Assembly: GCA_963513935.1 (NCBI GenBank)
Contig: OY740768.1
Span: 47,091,142 to 47,155,141 of the forward strand
Direction of reading: 5' to 3'
DNA length: 64,000 nucleotides
Source: Aphrophora alni
Lineage: Eukaryota > Arthropoda > Insecta > Hemiptera > Aphrophoridae
The notes under the pieces are model-generated. The model ran no database searches, was not told the origin of the DNA, and was given only the letters and a program-made list of their open reading frames with translations. Within the stretch, counting starts at the first letter, position 1; the number at the start of each line of letters is the position of its first letter. Positions 48,203 through 64,000 of the stretch are shown here, one piece after another. The position numbers were made by a program, and so were the translations under genes.

Positions 48203-48971
48203 CATGGTTATTATATAAGAAAATTCAGAGGAAAATCATTTAAAACTTTGTGTACATTACCGTGAAGAGAAAACATTCAAATACCTCTCTATAAAAGTTT
48301 TGTATTTAATAATATAGTTTTTTGTTTACCGTAATTCTTCTGATCTGCCACAAATTTCACTGAAAGTTCTTTATGATCGGACAAGCCCGGTTCGTACATA
48401 ATAGATTTTAATTCTCTAAATTTTTAATACATTGTCAACACTTGAAGACATTTCTGAAATTATTCTAGTCAGTTGTTAAATGTTAGTTGCGAAATTGCAA
48501 CACTTTAAGATTTCCAGAAATTAAGATTTTTCATTGCTATGTTTTTAAATGTTCTTGATGAAATCAACTGTATATATTATAATACATATGGTTGATTTCA
48601 TCACAAACATAGCCAAACAATTATTCCAATACAGTAATTCTTCTACTTCACTCATACAAATATTAAAGTTGGTACTTAAGCTCTTATCTCGGCTCCTTGT
48701 AGGCCGTATCCCAAAGGTGTCATCATCTGTACAGATATGTAGGTTACTGTCACCAGTAACTATGTGTGAACTTTGGTATATTTGTCTGTTGTTGTTTAAA
48801 AGCTGGAAAGGGGGTTCCAGATTAATTGTCACCCTATATTGTCAGAGCTTAGGGTTATAAAATCATACAAAATAGCATAACATTATGAAGAACCATAGTA
48901 CAAAAACTGCATTATATTAATGAAGAAGATCAATAACGCAAACTAACAACCCAATTACAAAATCGTCTCTT
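48203..48971. other. No gene recognised
   Basis: Two overlapping frames of about 100 codons lie on opposite strands (48545-48860). Both are bounded by a 15-bp inverted repeat around GATGAAATCAAC (48556-48604), which makes their ends mirror each other. Neither has a motif. It could be the upstream part of the Penelope relic, but I could not support that. Confidence 0.35.
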
Positions 48972-49730
48972 TTGGCAATGAAAATCTATTTACCAGCATA
49001 CCGGTCCACAAAACAATACAACTTTTATTGTACATCGCATCATCTCATGCCTCAAAATACAGCCGTATATATACATATGTTACACAGAATAATCAAAACA
49101 CTACTCGAACAGGAACTTAACATAATTACATTTATTTTCATAGCCAACGATTACAAATTTCGACAATCAACAATTTTTTAAATAATATGAAATATCCCAA
49201 AACTTTAAAACTTAAGGAAAAACTACATACATAGCATGCGATGCGGGGAAATGTTACCGAAAATAATAACAAACAGTTTCAAAAAATTAAACGTTACCAT
49301 GCCATTTCGCACCAACAACAACATCGAGTAGTTTTTACTCACTTTAAAACCAGACAAGCCCGTGAGAAATAAAACCGGGCTTTATTAATTAATTTGGGAC
49401 GACTGTTATTTAATCTACTTTGGACAAACTGGAAGAGCGTTCCAACAAATATTTATAGAAAATTTACCAAAGAACATTGATGGATATAATTGAAATTATG
49501 CTCTCCATCTAAGAGATAAAAATCATAGTTATACAGATTTTGAAACAAATTTGTAACCATGGTATATAATATGCAAATAAAGGCAAAATTATGGATGTTA
49601 ACGAGGAGTATGAAATACACTAAGTCTTTTAAAACTATGAAAATCAACATTTGAATGATCAGCTTGTTTTGTCCTCGAACATGCTCTATGATACGGCAAT
49701 CAATATACAAAAACAGGATTTCAGACAAGC
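48972..49730 (+). pseudogene. Second Penelope-like relic (RT C-terminus and GIY-YIG)
   Basis: The 69-codon frame 48972-49181 has the post-palm segment of Penelope RT in degraded form: KIYLPAYRSTKQ, CTSHHLMPQNTAVY and HMLHRIIKT, followed by an EL-N-I block. Downstream in another frame YFGQTGRAF (about 49416-49442) is the GIY-YIG core motif. LHLRDKNHSYTDFETNL follows near 49500-49550, the end of the nuclease domain. Several stops and frame changes separate the parts. It is clearly older and more diverged than the copy at 30271. A hammerhead-like motif lies 160 bp downstream, in the place where a pseudo-LTR is expected. Confidence 0.65.
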
Positions 49731-49884
49731 ATCGTCATAATTTTACACAACCATGAGATGGCAGTTGTCTTTGGACCACAGGGCCACACATGGCGCTCCT
49801 AAAGTTTAATATTTCATAGGTATAAGTGTTTGAGTTTATTTACGTGTTTTAGGAATTTACGTGTTTTAACGATCTCAGATGAGT

Positions 49885-49929
49885 GATAAATATCTGAAGA
49901 TGGAGTAAATCTCCGAAACGCGTCATTAA
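49885..49929 (+). ncRNA. Hammerhead ribozyme-like motif behind Penelope relic
   Basis: CTGAAGA (49894-49900), an unpaired U, GGAG/CTCC stem with a five-base loop, then GAAACGCGUC including a minimal ACGCGU arm III and the GUC cleavage site at 49921-49923. Arm I is poor: only the first two pairs form. Its position after the GIY-YIG relic and on the same strand fits a pseudo-LTR hammerhead. Confidence 0.55.
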
Positions 49930-50149
49930 AAGAAAATAAAGGAAGTCCCGTGACGGAAATAAGAAAAGTAAGTAAACAATGTAATTTTAAAAAAACTTTT
50001 AAGACATTTCTTTAACCTCTCAATAGTAAATCACTTCAGAAGACCAACAATGAATCAACCGTACTCAAACCACTATGTGTTTTTGTGTCAGTGTATGTTT
50101 TTGTGTTGAATGTGTTTTTAATATAGACGAGTTCTTCAAAATGAACGAA

Positions 50150-50195
50150 GATATTATCTGATGATGGGGTTACGACTTCGAAACTAGTAAGAAGT
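50150..50195 (+). ncRNA. Hammerhead ribozyme-like motif
   Basis: CTGATGA (50158-50164), an unpaired U, five-pair stem GGGGU/ACUUC closed by UACG, then GAAAC and a short ACUAGU arm III ending with cleavage nucleotide A (50089 numbering aside, the A is at 50189). Arm I is weak. No protein remnant lies beside it. It is about 230 bp from the motif at 49894 but differs in sequence, so it belongs to another element. Confidence 0.5.
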
Positions 50196-52048
50196 AACCA
50201 AAATGATGTCACAAGACGGACCTTAGGTAATTTAATATTTTATTTAAGTGTGACTTGGAACTTAAAATATGCTTATTAAATACTTTTAAAGTGAATAAAA
50301 TAACCATAATAATAGACCGTTAGCAAATCATAAAGCTTTTATTATTTTTTTAATACAGTTACAAGTTCGTTAATATCTGTAGCTCAATGTTTGTGCACTT
50401 CTTACTTTAAAATATAAATAATAGGTGGTAAACTAAAATGTGTCATTAAAATGAAATGATATATTGTTATAAAGTTTAACTAAAGACAAATTAGTATAGT
50501 TTTTGTATACAATTAAAATTAATTGTTTCTCAGATTTCACAGTAATATAAAAGGTTACAACATTATGATTGAAAATTGAATCAGCTTTTAATTAACAACA
50601 TTTACTATGTTACAAACAAATTAACATAATAGGCAACTATTAAAGAACTAAATATTGAAGTTTATTATTAAAAAGTAATCAAAGTGTATACAATTTAAAA
50701 TTGAACGAAAAATATTAAGTTGCCTTTATCAATCAATTTTATTAAGTACATGTTTAATCCTGATTTAAGATTCGCTGACGAAAATAATTTGCTATTTTGT
50801 CAAGTTGTTAGACTAAGATTAGAAAAAATAACACGGAACATTTTTTAAATTGTTACATATATGGCAATGAAGCAGCTATACATTAATTTTGTTATTAGAT
50901 GTCTAGGATATTGACGATCGTGTTTTTGTATTGCTACCTACACGGTGTTAGTCGTCAATATCTCTAGTACCGCTTTTAATAATTTGTATATATTTAGCCT
51001 AATATTAAGTACACTAAAACTTAATTTTAAATATAAAATTTTTGTCTTTTGATAAATGTAATTCCTTTTATATTCTAAACATTGCATAGTTTCATATTGG
51101 CACACAAGTGAGGCATACACTAAACTCTAAAAGCTTATTATATATTTCTGATAGCTGTAGATCCAGATAACACAATGTTTAACATTACAGACGTCGGGCA
51201 TAGCTAATATCAACAATATGGATTATTAGGTCTTCGAGATCATTAAAAAGCAGCAGTATGGTTAACATTTTAAACTAATACAAATGTGCTAACTAAATTA
51301 GAATAAACAAGGAGATTTTAAACTATTTTTCTTTTAACTCATCATACAAATGTTATATTTTATTTTACTTATTTGTTAAATTTAATTGCAAATGTGTAAA
51401 TTAATTTCATTTACAATTTTGAAAGCGGGAACAAGATATTTCGTTTATTCCATAGCTTTTCTATAAGATTGTAGGGAGTATAGGTAAATAGATAACAAGA
51501 ATACTGCAATATCTATTTCTCTTATTTATTATATTATTAAATAAACCGTCTAATTTAAGTATTATGCATTTCCTGTACTTCTGAATGACCTGTTAAAGCA
51601 TATTTAATTTTTGTTTATATAAATAGAACATATAAATTACATGAATATATATGCATCTCTATTTTGAAATTTGTTCTTCGACAATAAAATATATTTAAAT
51701 TAACTTTATTCAAATAATCTTTCACTCAACTTATATCTAGAATAATGTTATACATTGATATCTTGAATTAGTTGTAGCAGAAAAAAATAGATTTAAAACG
51801 ATGAAAAATAAGATAATAACGTTTCTTGAGATAAAGTGTTATAACTTTTGAAGGCAATGTTTTTCGTGAAGATTTACTTACATTTAATTTGCTTTCATTC
51901 TGGTGTTCCACTTTTGTGCCACCTGTACAAATGTGTTCAGTGAGAATAATAAAAAATATCATTATCCTTTATCAAAGGGATGAAGGAGTATTTTAGATAC
52001 TACAGTTGTTTTACTTTGTGAACAATGATTTTTTAAATATCCTTAGTT

Positions 52049-52049
<1 letters not shown>
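50196..52049. other. AT-rich stretch, no gene seen
   Basis: No motif-bearing frame or clear repeat recognised. Confidence 0.5.

Positions 52050-52110
<61 letters not shown>
52050..52110. repeat. (AT)n microsatellite
   Basis: Uninterrupted alternating AT of about 30 repeats. Confidence 0.97.
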
Positions 52111-56980
<4,870 letters not shown>

Positions 56981-57160
56981 GGCCGGAAGGATGAGCCAAC
57001 CAGGCCCGAACGACCGGCCATCTAGGCCGGTCGGACGGGTCTACCGGGCCCGTACTATCCGGGCAATTAGTTGCCCGGTTGTTCGGGCCTGGCTGGTTGA
57101 TCGTTTGGGTCCGGTAGGCCTATCCTTGCGCCGTGGTTGGCTGGTCATTCAGGCCCTGTT
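56981..57160. other. GC-rich island of nested inverted repeats
   Basis: An abrupt GC-rich segment in very AT-rich DNA. An outer 12-bp perfect inverted repeat (CCAGGCCCGAAC at 57000-57011, complement at 57081-57092) encloses two more perfect hairpins. One is 57011-57033, with 9-bp arms CGACCGGCC and loop ATCTA. The other is 57059-57078, with 8-bp arms CCGGGCAA and loop TTAG. Words such as GGGCC, CCGG and GGTCG recur up to 57157. A 69-codon frame across it looks fortuitous. It could be a decayed GC-rich minisatellite or a structured transposon end. Confidence 0.7.
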
Positions 57161-57163
57161 TAC

Positions 57164-57939
57164 AAACAAAAACTATTACCATTATTATTATTTTTCTTAA
57201 CATTTTATTATTTAGGATATTATATTAATTTTCTCATTGTTTCATTTTTACTCTATTATTTTTTTAATTAGTAATCTTGTAATTTTTATAAACATTTATT
57301 ATATTTAATAATTTGTTCAATAGTGGAAGTGAGTCCAGGGTGGCGGAAATGGTCGATTAGTACTATTAACTGTGGATGAATCACGCGTTGTGTATGGCAA
57401 TACACGCCTGGTAGAAACAGGTAAATCTGTAATTTTAAATTAAAATATTGTCATAAATAAAGATGCAGTTTCGATAACTATGTAAGCAATGCAGTATGTA
57501 CATGTATTGTTTCATAATTTTAACTAAATATCTTTAATTGTATGAAAATTTGTTTTATAATATTTTTTAAAAAAATATTAAATGTTTCTTTGATGTACTT
57601 ACTGGTGTTCATTTTTTTATAAATGCATTTGAACTAAAACTACGTTATACAAGCAGCAATTTCTAGTGAGCGTTTAAGATCGTTTGAAATTATGTAAGAC
57701 ATTGTTCAAGAGGTTTGAGTGTTTTCTACTCGAAATCAAAATAAATTGAAATTAAAACTTACAAACAATCCAGGGTCATCTCAAAGGTCTCCGTAATTTC
57801 AGTTGTAAATAGCATTAGCAGTAATAATCAATATATTTTATTTCAATGACAAACTGTTATTAACAGAGGTTTTTTATTTCTCATTGTGATGACCTTGAAG
57901 CCTAGCTGGCTTGCAATAGTCATTTTAGTAATGTTGATT
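57164..57939. other. AT-rich stretch, no gene seen
   Basis: No coding or structural signal recognised. Confidence 0.5.
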
Positions 57940-58460
57940 GTACAACAGAAAGCTCAATGTGGTTTATGGTTTGCTGAATTTTGTGGATACAGTGCAACGT
58001 AATTTTAAGGGAGCAATATCCTATAGATAAGAAATACCCAGGTCGAACACGCACGAGGATAATGTGGATCGTTTGAGACACTTCTTCTTTAGCTATAAAA
58101 TATCTATTGATCTACGCAGTTGGAATTCATAAATCAACTAATCAGAACGGCCTTCATGAAAGTTTGATACTGATTGCTTACAAAATCAAGCATGAAATTA
58201 AATAAGCATATCGTCCTAAACGAATTAAATTCGCCATAACAATGCTGATAGCAATAGGCGATGATGAAAGTTACCTGAACTGAATTTTGTTCAACGATGA
58301 AGCAACTTTTGTCATAAATGCCTGGGTTACGCTAAAAAACCGTAGAATCTTGGGAGCACAGCTACCAATTGTAATTTTTCAGTATGGTAAGGATTCTCCT
58401 AAGATAAACGTGTGCCGTGGAACAAAGCAACGAATTTGAGTTTAGTCTCGTTCATGTTTG
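57940..58460 (+). pseudogene. Dead Tc1/mariner-like transposase
   Basis: The region translates in shifting plus frames into the order of an arthropod Tc1/mariner-type transposase. An N-terminal QKAQCGLWFAEF comes first, then a PGRTRT-type linker near 58037-58055. From about 58152 a frame with only two stops follows: HESLILIAYKIKHEI, KRIKFAITML, FNDEATFVINAWV and DSPKINVCRGT. In FNDEATF, encoded at 58290-58310, the D is the expected second catalytic acidic residue, but the usual S before it is N. The C-terminal catalytic part is not recognisable. No terminal inverted repeats were located. The gene is inactive. Confidence 0.65.
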
Positions 58461-60753
58461 CTGATTACATTTGAACGAACTTCATATTTCCCTATAAAAT
58501 GATAAAAGGAAATAAGAGATAACGAATAATGCTTGAATGTGCTTAAACGACTTAAACTTTCCCAAAATCATAATAAATCTCGTCATATTTCCGGTATTAC
58601 CATTTGCTAGACTACTACCGAGTTACGGAATTTCTTGTGAAATCATGTTGAACATCGTAACTTTCCATGGAGTTTGTTACACATAGAAATTCCCCTTTTA
58701 ACTTTTTTTTTCTGTTCCAGATATGAACATTCTGTTTGTGAATTTTATATTTGTGAAAAGAACAATAATTATACTCAACATACTTTGGGGAAAGGGCTAC
58801 CAGGGCTTACTAAAAACGTTTATATATAAACACTACTTGAGTCTTTTTTTAAGATAATTTTTTCCTCCTTGTTGCGAAATACTTACGGTCATCATCATCA
58901 AACGTTGAAAAATCCCATCTGTGAAACAATGAACTTAAACGATTAAAACAACTGTGATAAATTTGAGTACAACTTGGTGATTGTGATACAAATCAAATAA
59001 ACTTGTGGTATGTACAAATATTCGTTTGTTAAATAGACAAATAAAGGTTACGTTGAAGCCGAAAAATATTAAAGTGACGAGTTAAATTTATCTTTTTAGA
59101 AGCTGCTTGAAACTTCTCTAAGAGATTATGATTTCATATTTATAAGGGTATTTTACAGGGTTACGGAGTAAAAATAAGTACGTTATGAAATATTAGTAAC
59201 ATTTGTTCAATAAATAAATGCTCCATCATTTGTTGTGCGAGAAGGAATGAAACAGCACAGAAGCCGCTAAATATATCCTGGTATATCTTAACTTCACAAA
59301 ATATATTTTCATAACTTAAAGCTTAGGAATGTACGTATTTGATTCAGATTACCATTGTTTTCTGACTTTGTGATTGTTTTCTGACTATGAACATATTCTA
59401 AGAGCTCTTTACTAAAGCTCTATTAAAAAGATTATGCACTGTACTAAAAGCTTTACTTCTGGTTCGTTAAATAATCGTGGCTGTACCTTATTATTAAGGT
59501 CAACTAAATTAGCACACACTGCCCCTAACTGTAAGCACATAGCACGTAATGGAACGGAAGGAAATCCGGTATAAAGCCTCTAAAGAAAATCTTATTACTT
59601 AATGTAAGGAAAGCCATTCCCACATTTTTTAAAATCTCTTTTAATTAGTTAAATTTTAAGGCGGTTAAATTTAGAATTTTATATTAAATCATTTTGATAA
59701 TGAAATATTTTAAGTAATAAATAATTTAAATGTACAATATTAAATAAGATTGAACCAACATTATAATTTTACACTACATTTAATTAATGTAAAATTAAAT
59801 ATTTTCTTTTCATATTATTTATTTGGTTTTTTCGACACTGGAATTTTAACTATCATATCACTGGTACAATGATTAAAACAAGAGAGAGTACACCCAATAA
59901 TAGAGGCATATTTCAGGATACTTATGACATAGATTGCATCGAAACCAAATATACAATGAGTTTGAATTACTAAGGCTTAAACTGGATTTATTTAACGAGA
60001 TGACATATATTCTTATTATTTTATTGAATCATACTACAACAGAGGAAACATGATGATATCAGTAATTAGGTATATTCATTTTGTTTTACTGTAGCAAAGA
60101 GTTATTTCATTTCCATGCAAGTAACGACATGCATTTATATTTACATATTAGATATTTTGAATCAATTGTATATCAATGTATAATTATGAAAGTCTAAAAA
60201 TAAAGGCAATGCAATTTGTTTCAGTTCATTGCTACCTTTACCAATACCATACAGTTCTCTCAACAATATAATTGAAGCCACATGGTTGTAAGTCGTTTAC
60301 TTGATTTTTAACAAGAATGCATTTCTTCTGATCGTTCACTGTTAAAGTTATGTTTGCACTAAAAACCATCAAGTATATTGATTTAATAATATTAGTTTTT
60401 GTAGAACATTGCTTTAATTTGAAATAAAAATGAACAACATTAAACGTCAATTGGAGTTTTAAAAATTTTGCATTTATAAAAGCTAATTAAAATTTTTACA
60501 GTAAATAATTATAAAATATCTCGTTTTGTTGTGACCATAAATTTTGAAATGTTTCAATAAGTTTCTTTTAGTTTAATAAAAAGTTAAAATTCTAACTTAT
60601 TTAATGTAAAAAAATCTAGTTACATCAATACGTTTTATAATCTATATTACAACAATGAAAAATATATAATATTAATTACTTTAACCCCCATTGTACAATC
60701 ATTAACGATTATCATGTAATTATTTTATACAGTAATAGTATAAGTCGTGTTCT
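58461..60753. other. AT-rich stretch, no gene seen
   Basis: No coding or structural signal recognised. The 70-codon minus frame at 60238-60450 has no motif. Confidence 0.5.
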
Positions 60754-62959
60754 ACGTTACATACACACGTGAATAACACAAATAATATACGAGTACAATG
60801 GTAATAGCTATCTATGGAAATCAATCTAAACATTTCCTACTCACGTGAATAATACAAACATTATAACAGTATAGTGGTAATAGCTATCCATGTAAGTCAT
60901 CCTCAACGTTTGCTATACACGTGAATAATACAAACATTATAACATTATAGTGGTAATAGCTATCCATACAAGTCATCCTCAACGTTTGCTATACACGTGA
61001 ATAATACAAACATTATTAAAGTATAGTGGTAATAGCTATCCATGCAAGTCATCCTCAACGTTTGCTATACACGTGAATAATACAAACATTATTAAAGTAT
61101 AGTGGTAATAGCTATCCATGCAAGTCATCCTCAACGTTTGCTATACACGTGAATAATACAAACATTATAACAGTATAGTGGTAATAGCTATCCATGCAAG
61201 TCATCCTCAACGTTTGCTATACACGTGAATAATACAAACATTATAACAGTATAGTGGTAATAGCTATCCATGCAAGTCATCCTCAACGTTTGCTATACAC
61301 GTGAATAATACAAACATTATAACAGTATAGTGGTAATAGCTATCCATGCAAGTCATCCTCAACGTTTGCTATACACGTGAATAATACAAACATTATAACA
61401 GTATAGTGGTAATAGCTATCCATGCAAGTCATCCTCAACGTTTGCTATACACGTGAATAATACAAACATTATTAAAGTATAGTGGTAATAGCTATCCATG
61501 CAAGTCTTTCTCAACGTTTGCTATATACTTGAATAATACAAACATTATTAAAGTATAGTGGTAATAGCTATCCATACAAGTCTTTCTCAACGTTTGCTAT
61601 ACACGTGAATAATACAAACATTATTAAAGTATAGTGGTAATAGCTATCCATGCAAGTCATCCTCAACGTTTGCTATACACGTGAATAATACAAACATTAT
61701 TAAAGTATAGTGGTAATAGCTATCCATGCAAGTCTTTCTCAACGTTTGCTATATACTTGAATAATACAAACATTATTAAAGTATAGTGGTAATAGCTATC
61801 CATACAAGTCTTTCTCAACGTTTGCTATACACGTGAATAATACAAACATTATTAAAGTATAGTGGTAATAGCTATCCATGCAAGTCATCCTCAACGTTTG
61901 CTATACACGTGAATAATACAAACATTATTAAAGTATAGTGGTAATAGCTATCCATGCAAGTCTTTCTCAACGTTTGCTATATACTTGAATAATACAAACA
62001 TTATTAAAGTATAGTGGTAATAGCTATCCATACAAATCTTTCTCAACGTTTGCTATACACGTGAATAATACAAACATTATAACAGTATAGTGGTAATAGC
62101 TATCCATGCAAGTCATCCTCAACGTTTGCTATACACGTGAATAATACAAACATTATTAAAGTATAGTGGTAATAGCTATCCATGCAAGTCATCCTCAACG
62201 TTTGCTATACACGTGAATAATACAAACATTATTAAAGTATAGTGGTAATAGCTATCCATACAAGTCTTTCTCAACGTTTGCTATACACGTGAATAATACA
62301 AACATTATTAAAGTATAGTGGTAATAGCTATCCATGCAAGTCATCCTCAACGTTTGCTATACACGTGAATAATACAAACATTATAACAGTATAGTGGTAA
62401 TAGCTATCCATGCAAGTCATCCTCAACGTTTGCTATACACGTGAATAATACAAACATTATTAAAGTATAGTGGTAATAGCTATCCATGCAAGTCATCCTC
62501 AACGTTTGCTATACACGTGAATAATACAAACATTATTAAAGTATAGTGGTAATAGCTATCCATGCAAGTCTTTCTCAACGTTTGCTATATACTTGAATAA
62601 TACAAACATTATTAAAGTATAGTGGTAATAGCTATCCATGCAAGTCATCCTCAACGTTTGCTATACACGTGAATAATACAAACATTATTAAAGTATAGTG
62701 GTAATAGCTATCCATGCAAGTCTTTCTCAACGTTTGCTATATACTTGAATAATACAAACATTATTAAAGTATAGTGGTAATAGCTATCCATGCAAGTCAT
62801 CCTCAACGTTTGCTATACACGTGAAAAATACAAACATTATTAAAGTATAGTGGTAATAGCTATCCATGCAAGTCTTTCTCAACGTTTGCTATATACTTGA
62901 ATAATACAAACATTATTAAAGTATAGTGGTAATAGCTATCCATACAAGTCTTTCTCAAC
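60754..62959. repeat. Minisatellite: 29 tandem 76-bp units
   Basis: The word GAATAA recurs every 76 bases from 60771 to 62899 with no indel in 29 units. The first unit is strongly diverged, as expected at an array edge. Units vary at a few linked sites: CACGTG or TACTTG at the start, TATAACAGT or TATTAAAGT in the middle, ATGCAAG or ATACAAG, and TCATCC or TCTTTC. Variant order shows higher-order blocks: a three-unit (228-bp) block repeated over units 10-18, and a two-unit (152-bp) block over units 24-29. Most units carry a perfect E-box, CACGTG. Every unit has a short ATAGCTAT palindrome. Confidence 0.97.
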
Positions 62960-64000
62960 TTCTTGAGGTGACATGGGAAGGTTAGGAATTTTTTGCAAAC
63001 CTAGACTATATTATATTGTTTCTTGTGTGGACTAACTCTCTTCTAGTAAGCGAAGAGCAGCTTTTTATTTTATAACATTTGACATATATTGTGAATTTAG
63101 TCTTCTCTTTGGAATTACGTCGTGATTATAACCTCGATCGAAACGAGAACAAAACTATATCCTCAAGGGTATATAGTTTAGACGAAGACTTTTGTATAAC
63201 ATATGTACAGGACTACTCATATGTTATTTGCTCGCAATGGTAAGGCAAACATTTTAAGTTTGTATATATTAAGTAAATTTGTTCTCTTTGATTAATACAC
63301 CTTTAGAATATCGTTAATATCCTCCATCACGGCCGAATTTGTTCTTTCGCACTCTAAAGGAAGTAACTCTCTACTGTACGAAAACAACCCTTTTGATAGA
63401 CTAACTGATTCACTACAGCAAAACGTGTCCACTTTATGTCAAACGTACAAATACACAATATGTTGGTGAAAACTGTAAAAAATAAAAACTTGGTATACAA
63501 TTATACAACGGACAAAGGTCATTTCCTGGTAATTGATACATTACTTTGTTTGTGGTTTCTTTTGTTGTACCAGCTGTTTCCTACCTGGCAGCATAGGTTG
63601 TAAAGTTCGTGTGTAGGCATTATTAATCCTTTTTCCACACGTTCCCAACTACTTGTTTGTCAGTTAAAAAAAAAAAATTATATATTTATTTGAATTTCTT
63701 TTCGTGATTTTCAGATGATCAACTTATGATCCATTCAAGATTAAGACCATTTTTTTTCAGTTTCTTGGTGGCCTTGTCCTGAAACGAAAGATCCTGTTGG
63801 TTTATCCTCGTAGTCCTTTTATAAGTACCGTGGAGGCTATATATAGTAAAGAAACTAATTTTTATTCTAAAATTTTATTCAATGAAAAAGGTTTAAGTTT
63901 ATAGATAAAGAAGTAACGTAGAAACATATGAAGATCTCAACTAGTCATAACAAGTTGTTTTGTTACATATTAAAATTTTCTTTGTTATTTGCAATCATTA
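62960..64000. other. No gene recognised
   Basis: Less AT-rich than most of the window but without an open frame or known motif. Confidence 0.5.

Noticed and set aside
48545..48860. Opposed frames of 95 and 103 codons
   Set aside because: Their similar ends come from a short inverted repeat around GATGAAATCAAC. I found no family motif in either strand.
56991..57200. 69-codon frame in the GC-rich island
   Set aside because: Stops are rare in GC-rich sequence. The frame follows the inverted-repeat words and carries no motif.

Overview
This is a very AT-rich eukaryotic window with no recognisable host gene and no tRNA or rRNA that I could see. It looks like intergenic or intronic DNA crowded with transposable elements. 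Several features point to an arthropod, possibly a chelicerate: a short (CCTAA)4 run matching the arthropod TTAGG telomere motif, Penelope-like elements with GIY-YIG endonuclease remnants, a Mutator-like transposase of the type carrying a TQNPSES motif, and a jockey-type non-LTR fragment. The assignment to a class is inference.

Layout. 1-7000: AT-rich DNA with one fold-back derivative of a Penelope-like element (1570-1787) that has its own target duplication. 7005-8395: a jockey-like non-LTR fragment abutting a decayed Mutator-like transposase. 9590-10290: an LTR-like block. 16563-24624: the only apparently intact element, an 8.06-kb Ty3/Gypsy-type LTR retrotransposon with LTRs I could not tell apart by eye, a coiled-coil Gag and a full Pol (protease, RT, RNase H, integrase). 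Gag and Pol lie in one frame and are separated by a single UGA. 25848-27760 (minus): a degenerate gag fragment behind another LTR-like block. 29239-31760 (minus): a broken unrecognised coding region of higher GC, split by a Penelope-like element (30271-31485) with inverted pseudo-LTRs and an 8-bp target duplication. 34371-35923: a DNA transposon with perfect 35-bp terminal inverted repeats, inserted in a TA microsatellite. 45889-50190: three hammerhead-ribozyme-like motifs, one of them directly behind a second Penelope-like relic. 48044-48202: a fold-back MITE-like palindrome. 53963-54159: a (GA)n tract. 56981-57160: a GC-rich island of nested hairpins. 57940-58460: a dead Tc1/mariner-like transposase. 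60754-62959: a minisatellite of 29 indel-free 76-bp units. Long TA microsatellites are scattered throughout, and two unrelated transposons sit inside them.

How the parts work together. The Gypsy element is the only unit that looks able to work: its LTRs would drive one RNA, Gag would be the main product, and Pol would need termination suppression at the UGA. The Penelope, Mutator, mariner and DUF7869-like copies are defective. The most interesting signals are the UGA-separated gag/pol, the three PBS-like motifs at and inside the LTR end, and the set of hammerhead-like motifs linked to Penelope pseudo-LTRs.
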